From Euryarchaeota archaeon UBA86 (GTDB lineage: Archaea; Thermoplasmatota; Poseidoniia; Poseidoniales; Thalassarchaeaceae), in assembly GCA_002503055.1 (NCBI GenBank), contig DAQX01000011.1:10327-23552 (forward strand): a DNA stretch of 13,226 nt. Direction: 5' to 3'. The notes below the pieces were generated by a model. It was given only the letters and a program-made list of their open reading frames with translations. It had not been told where the DNA came from and did no database searches. Position 1 is the stretch's first letter. Every line of letters starts with the position of its first letter. The position numbers and the translations under genes were made by a program. Positions 1-5,716 of this stretch are shown one piece after another.

Positions 1-783
1 ACACCTAGTGATGCATCGATTTGGTCCGATTGGCACCAAGACGCGCTTACAAACAATCTGATCCTAATTGCCATATCTAGGCCCGGATACGGGCTATCAG
101 ACAGACTCTCTGGGAGAACTATTTCTAGTGTCGCGACAGATGTAGAAGATGTTCTTGATAATCTAGGTGTAGAACAATTTCTTTCCATTGGATGGTCGGG
201 AGGGGGACCTCATGCACTAGCTTGCGGTGCACTGATTCCGGACCGCTGTAGGGCCATATCTTCACTCGCAGGGGTTGGTCCCTACGGTGAGCCAGATTTG
301 GACTTCTTAGAGGGAATGGGTCCGGAAAATGTTGAGGAGTTTGGCATCGCTCTCCAAGGGGAAGGCCCACTTCGTGTTTGGATGGATGAACATGCCGATG
401 CATACCGCACCATCAGCGATGACGAACTAGCCACAGCTCTAGGTGGATTGGTTCCTGAGGTTGATGTTGTGGCCCTGAATGAACAGGGGTTGGCTTCTGT
501 GTGGGCATCGAGTATGCGCAGATGCTTCACTAATGGATGGGATGGCTGGATAGACGATAATTTGGCTTTCTGCTCCAACTGGGGGTTCAAACCATCACAA
601 CTTACTATCCCCGTCACTATTTGGCAAGGAGATTTGGATCTAATGGTACCATTCGCACACGGCGAATGGCTTCTCAAACACATCCCCACAGCCAAACCCA
701 GACTCGAGCCGGGGCACGGCCACCTTTCTCTGGTCGCTGACTGCAGACAGGCAATTATCGACGATTTAATCTCAAATCTTTGA
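1..783 (+). CDS. Alpha/beta-fold hydrolase (5' end missing)
   Basis: The reading frame is open from base 1, so the N-terminus lies outside the window; 260 codons are visible before the TGA at 781-783. In window numbering there is the usual SRPGYGLSD stretch (residues 26-34), a nucleophile elbow GWSGG with Ser66, an acid-turn GDLD with Asp213 as the likely charge-relay acid, and GHGH near the end with His241 as the likely catalytic base. Together these give a complete Ser-Asp-His triad in the right order for the alpha/beta hydrolase superfamily. The oxyanion-hole HG motif normally found upstream is off the window. The substrate cannot be told: this subfamily includes esterases, lipases and haloperoxidase-like enzymes. 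No signal peptide can be judged. It ends 48 bases before the prefoldin start and probably belongs to a separate unit. Confidence 0.85.
   Translation, partial: TPSDASIWSDWHQDALTNNLILIAISRPGYGLSDRLSGRTISSVATDVEDVLDNLGVEQFLSIGWSGGGPHALACGALIPDRCRAISSLAGVGPYGEPDLDFLEGMGPENVEEFGIALQGEGPLRVWMDEHADAYRTISDDELATALGGLVPEVDVVALNEQGLASVWASSMRRCFTNGWDGWIDDNLAFCSNWGFKPSQLTIPVTIWQGDLDLMVPFAHGEWLLKHIPTAKPRLEPGHGHLSLVADCRQAIIDDLISNL
765..770 (+). promoter_or_regulatory. Possible TATA-like box for the prefoldin-ftsY unit
   Basis: TTTAAT inside the last codons of the hydrolase is the only A/T-rich hexamer close upstream of prefoldin. A start site about 25 nt downstream would fall near 795, leaving a short leader before the ATG at 832 (or a few bases before an in-frame TTG at 805). 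This is weak evidence, because it rests on one motif in coding sequence. Confidence 0.25.
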
Positions 784-831
784 CTATCTTCCTGCGACGG
801 CTTCTTGGCTGTCGGACATCTCGAAAGCCCG

Positions 832-1344
832 ATGGCAGTCGACCGTGAAGAACTTCAGAGGATGGCTCAGTTGGTTGAGTTCAACCGTGAGAGGATGCAA
901 ACCATCGAGCAACAGATTCGCCAATTGGAAACCATCAGGATGGAGCAAATTCAGGCCATTGAGGCGCTACGAGCAATTCCAGAAGATGGTGCCGAAGGAG
1001 CCATGATCCCCCTCGGCTCCGGCCTACAAATCATAGCTGACATACCCGCCGATGCAGGGGCTGTAATCGACATTGGGAGCAGAATTCAGGCAGAGAAGAC
1101 CAGAGAGGAAGCTGCTGACATACTCAGCAAGAGGGGCGTAGAACTGGTTGCAGTAATTGACAAGATGCGCCAAGAGTTCGACGAACTCGACAAGGCCACT
1201 GTAGAGACTGCCCAGAAATTCAATGAGAGCGTGGAAGGACTAGAACCAGAGGAACTCGCCCCACCCGAGCCCGAGACTCCAGACCCGAAGAAAACCCCTC
1301 GTCGCAAAAGGAAGAGGGGAACCGAACTCACACTCGATGACTGA
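832..1344 (+). CDS. pfdA: Prefoldin alpha subunit
   Basis: A 170-residue protein with the prefoldin alpha plan: a long N-terminal coiled-coil helix (about residues 4-45, rich in Glu, Gln and Arg), a central beta-hairpin region with the typical MIPLGSGLQI stretch and following strands (about 55-90), and a second coiled-coil helix (about 92-140). Known role: two alpha and four beta subunits form a jellyfish-shaped cytosolic chaperone that holds unfolded proteins and passes them to the thermosome. The ATG at 832 is chosen because the preceding in-frame TTG (805) only adds nine residues outside the fold. The last 30 residues are a Pro/Glu-rich linker followed by a strongly basic patch (KKTPRRKRKR), longer than most archaeal homologues known to me. 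It sits 9 bases before ftsY, a pairing common in archaea, and is probably co-transcribed with it. Confidence 0.9.
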   Translation: MAVDREELQRMAQLVEFNRERMQTIEQQIRQLETIRMEQIQAIEALRAIPEDGAEGAMIPLGSGLQIIADIPADAGAVIDIGSRIQAEKTREEAADILSKRGVELVAVIDKMRQEFDELDKATVETAQKFNESVEGLEPEELAPPEPETPDPKKTPRRKRKRGTELTLDD

Positions 1345-1353
1345 GGCTAGACC

Positions 1354-2619
1354 ATGGGCTTGTTCGACCGCTTCAAGAAACGCTTCAAGAAAAGTGCCGA
1401 GGACGAAATTTCGGTCGATGAAGACTCGGTCGAGGCAAAACAGGCTTCAGAAGAAGGAGCTCAAATGCGCCAAAATATCACCAATACAAGAGAGCCCCCA
1501 CTCGCTCCTGAACCAATTGAAGAACCAGAAGATGAGTGGGACGACGACAACATCGCTCCAGATCCTTTTGCTACCCCCCCAAAAGATTCCAAGCAGAGGA
1601 AACTAGCTCATAGGGCAGCATCTGTAGAACAGGCGAAGAAACCAGAACAACCGATGGAGCCCAAACCAGAAGCCGACCCCATGCAATCTACCACCGGTCG
1701 TAAACTAATCTCCACTGGTCCTGTGAAGTTAGAAGTGGACTTCGGAGATAGCGCTACAAAGACCGGCGGTCGAGTAATCACAGCCAGTTCAAAACTTGAA
1801 TCAATGCTCGAAGAACTGGAGGAAGATCTCCTAACTTCTGACATGGCTCAAGGAGCAGCCGAGGAAGTCATTTCAACATTGAAGGCAAACCTGATTGGAA
1901 CCCGACTAAGTGGTGTTAAGAAACTCGATGTAGTCCTCGAAGAGGCACTCAGAAACACATTACTTAGACTACTGGAATCGGGCTACTGGGACTTCAACAA
2001 GACAGTCGACTCCTTCCTAGAAGAGAGCAGACCAGTCGTAATCATGATAGTCGGTGTGAATGGGACTGGTAAGACCACGACCACAGCAAAAATTGCCCAC
2101 CAACTATCTGAACAGGGCAAATCAGTAGTCCTTGCAGCAGCCGATACATTCCGTGCCGGAGCAATAGATCAACTGGCAACTCATGCTGAGAGAATAGGAG
2201 TTCGTTGTATACGCAGTCAGAGAGGAGGAGACGCAGCAGCCGTCTCCAGGGACGCAGTGGACAGCGCGAAGGCGAGAGGAGAAGACATCGTCATCATCGA
2301 TACTGCAGGTAGGATGCAGAACAAGACCAATTTGATGGAAGAATTGAGGAAAGTGCATCGAGTGACTCAGCCCCATTTGGTACTATTCGTGGCAGATGCC
2401 CTAGCAGGCAACGACGCAGTCACACAGGCGGTTGAATTCCAGCGCATGCTGAGTTTCGATGGCGCTGTGTTGTGCAAACTCGATACCGACGCTAAGGGAG
2501 GCGCAGCACTCTCCATCGCACATGCAACAGGCAGACCAATCGTTCTAGCTGGAATAGGTCAAGGATATGAAGACCTTATTCCCTTTGATCCAGAATGGCT
2601 CTTGGATTCAATACTCTGA
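1354..2619 (+). CDS. ftsY: Signal recognition particle receptor FtsY
   Basis: A 421-residue SRP-family GTPase that docks SRP-ribosome complexes at the membrane for co-translational insertion. Layout: a basic amphipathic start (MGLFDRFKKRFKK) that probably contacts lipid, an acidic, low-complexity A domain to about residue 115, the N domain helices (about 145-225) and the G domain (226-421). GTPase motifs are all visible: P-loop GVNGTGKTT at 234-242, DTFRAGA from Asp264, DTAGRM from Asp316, the guanine-specificity motif CKLD at 374-377 (Cys in place of the usual Thr), and closing GIGQGYEDL from 400. Its length, with an N-terminal extension of more than 100 residues before the NG core, and the Tyr-Glu-Asp-Leu C-terminal region argue for FtsY rather than Ffh, which would carry an M domain. 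It follows prefoldin alpha directly. Confidence 0.97.
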   Translation: MGLFDRFKKRFKKSAEDEISVDEDSVEAKQASEEGAQMRQNITNTREPPLAPEPIEEPEDEWDDDNIAPDPFATPPKDSKQRKLAHRAASVEQAKKPEQPMEPKPEADPMQSTTGRKLISTGPVKLEVDFGDSATKTGGRVITASSKLESMLEELEEDLLTSDMAQGAAEEVISTLKANLIGTRLSGVKKLDVVLEEALRNTLLRLLESGYWDFNKTVDSFLEESRPVVIMIVGVNGTGKTTTTAKIAHQLSEQGKSVVLAAADTFRAGAIDQLATHAERIGVRCIRSQRGGDAAAVSRDAVDSAKARGEDIVIIDTAGRMQNKTNLMEELRKVHRVTQPHLVLFVADALAGNDAVTQAVEFQRMLSFDGAVLCKLDTDAKGGAALSIAHATGRPIVLAGIGQGYEDLIPFDPEWLLDSIL

Positions 2620-2643
2620 TTAATTGGGATAATATCTTGATGC

Positions 2644-2686
2644 CTTACTTGGTGTTTGGAAAGAAATGTACGATTACCAAAGTAAG
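2644..2686. repeat. Imperfect inverted repeat in the ftsY-receiver gap
   Basis: CTTACTTGGT at 2644-2653 is matched in reverse complement by ACCAAAGTAAG at 2676-2686, with one extra base in the right arm and a 22-nt A/T-rich spacer. It lies in the 117-base gap between the ftsY stop and the receiver gene. It could be an operator, a leader hairpin or part of ftsY 3'-end formation. The rest of the gap (2620-2643 and 2687-2736) shows no convincing TATA box placed for the ATG at 2737. Confidence 0.4.
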
Positions 2687-2736
2687 AGAGAGTCGGAACC
2701 GCGGCGTTCTTGAGTCCCCACCCTCGCGTAGAGTCG

Positions 2737-3408
2737 ATGTCGAGCGACGAGCAACCCCTTGCTTTGGTCGTGGTGGGCAACGCAACGGTCGAGGGGCGCC
2801 TACGCAGTATTCTGAAGAATCAGGGCTGGAAGACTGAGACCTGTGGGGATGGCGACAAGGCAGTAGACGAGTTCGTCGATCTCCGCCCCAAGTTGGTATT
2901 CCTCTCCCTCGACATCCCCTCGATGGACGGCCACTTGGCCGCACTCGAAATGAGAGAGAGTGACTACGAGGCTAGGATAGTATTCGTTAGTTCCAGACAA
3001 CGCATTACTACAGCTCGCAACGCAGCTTATTCAGCCGGGGCAGTCGCCGTACTAGAGACGCCCCTGACCCAATCTGTATTTGATGAGAACTGGGATTCCA
3101 TGATGGGAGACATTCCTCCCGCACCCGGTTTGGCCGATCTCGATGAACTCTATCCAGAACCGGATGAACCAGAGTTCCCACCAATGCCGATACCACCCGT
3201 CATGCCTGTAATGCCCGAAGCAGTAGTCATGCCAGAGGTCCAAACACCAGTAACAGCGCCAACTGAGAAGCCCAAGAAGAAGGGTAAGTGGTTGAAGAGA
3301 ATCCTAGTTCTTCTGATACTGGCTACCTCCGGGGCAGTTGTGGCCCATTACTTCGATTTCGTCGATCTAACGGAGTATATGCCAGCGTTGGAAGAATATC
3401 TTCCCTGA
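2737..3408 (+). CDS. Membrane-anchored pseudo-receiver (degenerate response regulator) protein
   Basis: A 223-residue protein. Residues about 6-120 read as a CheY-like receiver fold: a first hydrophobic strand ALVVVGN, a third strand LVFLSLDIPSMDG, then IVFVSS and a final GAVAVLETPL. Aligning PSMDG with the family's P-x-M-D-G places Ser57 at the phospho-acceptor Asp. The acidic pair after strand 1 is Gly-Asn and the conserved Lys-Pro is Thr-Pro, so normal phosphorylation looks impossible; Asp59 is two residues off. A Pro/Met/Glu-rich linker follows (about 130-178), then a KPKKKGKWLKR basic patch and one hydrophobic segment (about 189-208), predicting a C-terminal anchor with a short outer tail. 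The ATG at 2737 is preferred to the upstream TTG at 2710, which adds nine unrelated residues. There is no output domain and no kinase nearby. Function is unknown. Confidence 0.75.
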   Translation: MSSDEQPLALVVVGNATVEGRLRSILKNQGWKTETCGDGDKAVDEFVDLRPKLVFLSLDIPSMDGHLAALEMRESDYEARIVFVSSRQRITTARNAAYSAGAVAVLETPLTQSVFDENWDSMMGDIPPAPGLADLDELYPEPDEPEFPPMPIPPVMPVMPEAVVMPEVQTPVTAPTEKPKKKGKWLKRILVLLILATSGAVVAHYFDFVDLTEYMPALEEYLP

Positions 3409-3409
3409 C

Positions 3410-4204
3410 TCATCTTGTGTTCAGGGCCGACCAAGTAGCATCGGCGTAAGCCTTCGCAGCAGCCACCCGATCATCCGACTTGTGAATACCCGTTCCCACA
3501 ATTACTGCATCCGAACCGGCCCTGACAGCGTCCGAAGGATGCCCATATCTTTGTCCGAGAACTCCTTCCTCAGCAGAGAGATTAACACCCGGTGTCCAGA
3601 TCATCTTCCCCTTTCCGACCTTTCCGCGAAGCGATGAGATTTCTTCAGGAGAACTTCCATTTCCAATGTACCCCATTACATGCGGCGAAGCAGCACCAGT
3701 TGCGATTGTTTCGTCGGTGTAACTATCTGTCAGAAGGTTGCCCCTACTGGACATCTGAGCTAGCAGGAAAATTCCACCAATCCGCTGCACATCATCCCAT
3801 CCAGCAGCAATCCCGTCAACGATATCCGGGCCCGAGATTCGATGTGCTGTGACAATATCGGCCCATGAGCGAATATCGTATACCCCACCCATTTGGGCCT
3901 GAGAAACTCTACCAATATCTGCGAATTTCCGGTCTTCGAACAATAGCAAATCATGTGCATTAGCCGCGTCTACGACTTGTTGCCAAGACTCCTTAGTGTA
4001 GTCTTCAACCATGTCAACATGAGTCTTGAGAGCTGCAATATGAGGGCCAACTTCATTGATGAGTTGGACCAATTCTGCAGTGGTATCTAAGTCGGCTGCT
4101 AGTACGACTAGAGTCTGCTTCTCCACAGCGGCTTCCATGAATCGATGCGATAGTGGATGTGCGGTGCTGGACCACCTGCTGCCCCATACATCGGCCGCTT
4201 GCAT
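3410..4204 (-). CDS. pyrF: Orotidine 5'-phosphate decarboxylase, eukaryotic Ura3-like type
   Basis: Catalyses the last step of UMP synthesis, OMP to UMP plus CO2, in the cytosol. From the ATG at 4204 it is 264 residues, close to yeast Ura3 (267), and even the lead-in (SSTAHPLSHRF...EKQ) resembles Ura3. Active-site residues are in place: Lys60 and Asp64 in LKTHVDM, and Asp91, Lys93, Asp96 in FEDRKFADIG, the eukaryote-type signature. MSSRGNL (151-157), the TPGVN loop (204-208) and LGQRY (216-220) also match. Unusually, the final phosphate-loop motif, normally VGRG/VGRP, reads VGTG with Thr238 where the phosphate-binding Arg is expected. The frame extends upstream to 4282, but that start would overlap pdxH and adds 26 unmatched residues. 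It lies 43 bases after pdxH and is probably co-transcribed with it. Confidence 0.93.
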   Translation of the reverse strand: MQAADVWGSRWSSTAHPLSHRFMEAAVEKQTLVVLAADLDTTAELVQLINEVGPHIAALKTHVDMVEDYTKESWQQVVDAANAHDLLLFEDRKFADIGRVSQAQMGGVYDIRSWADIVTAHRISGPDIVDGIAAGWDDVQRIGGIFLLAQMSSRGNLLTDSYTDETIATGAASPHVMGYIGNGSSPEEISSLRGKVGKGKMIWTPGVNLSAEEGVLGQRYGHPSDAVRAGSDAVIVGTGIHKSDDRVAAAKAYADATWSALNTR

Positions 4205-4247
4205 CGAATCACCCCGCCCATCCGCATATCTCAAGGCTTTCCCCAAG

Positions 4248-4892
4248 TCAGGGATAGAGCCTGCGTTGCGACCACAAACCATCTTGTTTGGTTAGGACAA
4301 CCCTCTCGTGCATTCTACTAGGTCTACCAGACCAATATTCAACCCGGTTGATTGTGATTAGATACCCACCCCAATGATCTGGCAATGGAATCTCTTCGCC
4401 CTCAAACCGAACCTCTTCCTCCTCGAATCTACGCACCAACTCCTCTCGAGATACCAAAGGCCTACTCTGATTCGAGACCCGTGCTGCTATCCTACTCTTA
4501 CGAGGTCTCGATTGATGATATTCTTCCACCATACCTCTATCCATCGGAGATGCAACCCCTTCAATTCTGACCTGACGCTCCATCTTCGGCCACCAAATTG
4601 TCCCTGCTACTGAGTTACAAGATGAGATCTCGTCTGCCTTATCGCTCTCGATATTGGTGAAGAAGCCAATTTCCTCATCTTCCAGATGCTTGAGTAAAAC
4701 CATCCTGTTCCGGGGTTTTCCTTGCGAGTCGACAGTTGCCAAACTCATCGAATTAACTTCAGCCACACCCGCATCCTTCGCATCAGTCAGCCATTGAGAG
4801 AGCAGATCTAAGGGGGTTTGAGGATTGGCAATCAAAATCTCACCACCATCTCGGTACTCCTTGCGCATACTTCTCATGCTATTCTCCCACAT
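4248..4892 (-). CDS. pdxH: Pyridoxamine/pyridoxine 5'-phosphate oxidase
   Basis: An FMN-dependent oxidase converting pyridoxine or pyridoxamine 5'-phosphate to pyridoxal phosphate. From the ATG at 4892 it has 214 residues, near the E. coli enzyme (218). Family landmarks in order: MRKEYRDGG (9-17), the FMN-contact strand RNRMVLLKH (61-69), FFTNIESDKADEI (77-89), ERQVRIEG (105-112), SRPRKSRIAARVSNQS (128-143), PLPDHWGGY (169-177) and the substrate-binding EYWSGRPSRMHER (185-197), where Arg193 and His195 match the E. coli Arg/His pair; it closes with RRLYP. A TTG at 4922 and ATGs at 4877 and 4868 are alternative starts. It is first in a minus-strand pair with pyrF, and divergent from the PTGES2-like gene. 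Confidence 0.95.
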   Translation of the reverse strand: MWENSMRSMRKEYRDGGEILIANPQTPLDLLSQWLTDAKDAGVAEVNSMSLATVDSQGKPRNRMVLLKHLEDEEIGFFTNIESDKADEISSCNSVAGTIWWPKMERQVRIEGVASPMDRGMVEEYHQSRPRKSRIAARVSNQSRPLVSREELVRRFEEEEVRFEGEEIPLPDHWGGYLITINRVEYWSGRPSRMHERVVLTKQDGLWSQRRLYP

Positions 4893-4911
4893 CCTTGTGT
4901 ATATGTATTCG

Positions 4912-4917
4912 TGTAAA
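4912..4917 (-). promoter_or_regulatory. TATA-like box for pdxH-pyrF
   Basis: On the minus strand TTTACA is centred about 22-23 nt before the pdxH ATG at 4892, inside a short A/T-rich stretch. This is close to the spacing expected for a leaderless archaeal transcript, slightly short. No Shine-Dalgarno motif precedes this ATG. Confidence 0.4.
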
Positions 4918-4948
4918 TTCAAAGTGGATTGTCAGAGCCCCAGTCCGA

Positions 4949-4954
4949 TTTATT
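4949..4954 (+). promoter_or_regulatory. TATA-like box for the PTGES2-like gene
   Basis: TTTATT is centred about 31 nt before the ATG at 4983; a transcription start about 26 nt downstream would fall near 4978, giving a leader of a few bases. With the minus-strand box at 4912-4917 it makes 4893-4982 a compact divergent promoter region of 90 bases. Confidence 0.45.
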
Positions 4955-4982
4955 CATGTAAGGATGGAAATCAGCATTGAAC

Positions 4983-5675
4983 ATGGGTCAGACCCCCAAA
5001 CTGCATCTGCTCTATTCGTGTCCATTTTGCTGGAAAGTGCGAGGTCTGTTAGAACACCTCAATATAGAGACCGAATTTATTGGTATTAATGGCCTGAAAA
5101 TAAAGAAAGAAGTCTCATTTGCCGGAGACTGGGGCAAAGTTCCAGTGTTTACCGATGAAGATGGAGAACACCATGTGGACTCAACCCCGCTTTTGCGTTT
5201 AATCGATGCAAGATATAATGCCGGCAAGATGGCAGCCCAGGGCGATTCTAAGCGACAAGAGAAATGGCTTGAATGGGCAGACACTCATCTGTCAAAGGCA
5301 ACTGTTCCGATTCTCTATGGAACCCTCGGGGCCGCCCTAAAAACCACCACACGAATATCAAAGATTGAGGAATTTGATTTCTTCTCCAAGCGGCTATATG
5401 CTTGGGCAGGATTCCCAGTAATGTGGGGCTTTATCGCTCGTAAACGCGTAAAAAACGACGGACGAAAACCCAAGAAACTCTGGCACGACCTGTTAACCGA
5501 ATTCATTGCCGAACACAATGGAAAACCCTTCTTCGGTGGCGACACCCCCGATCTTGTTGATTTCGCAGCTTTCGGTTACATGCGCTCAATCTCTCCATTT
5601 GTCCAATTCAAACAACTCACCGATCACTCCGATGGCATGGCATGGTACAACCGGATGGAAGCATCATTGAATTGA
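4983..5675 (+). CDS. Glutathione S-transferase-fold protein resembling prostaglandin E synthase 2
   Basis: A 230-residue protein with an N-terminal glutaredoxin-like thioredoxin fold: strand LHLLYS, then CPFC (Cys13, Cys16), KVRGLLEHLNIE, and the GSH-site-like KVPVF followed by a D-S-T turn. A helical C-terminal domain follows, with WLEWAD, PILYGTLGAAL, a hydrophobic segment around the WAGFPVMWGFIARKR stretch and a closing GGDTPDLVDFAAFGYMRS (from 185) and WYNRMEASL. This order resembles membrane-associated PTGES2 (CPFC, a WADDWL-like motif, then PFMGGQKPNLADLAVYG) more than ordinary bacterial GSTs, recalled from memory rather than aligned. PTGES2 is known to bind glutathione and haem. The natural role here is unknown; a thiol-dependent reductase is possible. 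An upstream TTG at 4977 adds two residues. Its end lies 41 bases before the preferred purL ATG. Confidence 0.75.
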   Translation: MGQTPKLHLLYSCPFCWKVRGLLEHLNIETEFIGINGLKIKKEVSFAGDWGKVPVFTDEDGEHHVDSTPLLRLIDARYNAGKMAAQGDSKRQEKWLEWADTHLSKATVPILYGTLGAALKTTTRISKIEEFDFFSKRLYAWAGFPVMWGFIARKRVKNDGRKPKKLWHDLLTEFIAEHNGKPFFGGDTPDLVDFAAFGYMRSISPFVQFKQLTDHSDGMAWYNRMEASLN

Positions 5676-5716
5676 TTGAACCAAATGAAACACTAGGAGA
5701 ACAAGCCGCTTTGTTC

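Noticed and set aside
2911..2913. Asp59 as the receiver phospho-acceptor
   Set aside because: The spacing to PSMDG is two residues too short for the conserved Asp; Ser57 is the aligned position, and the acidic pair and Lys are missing too.
4205..4282. Longer pyrF start at 4282
   Set aside because: It would overlap the pdxH end by 35 bases and add 26 residues not matching the family; the ATG at 4204 gives Ura3-like length.
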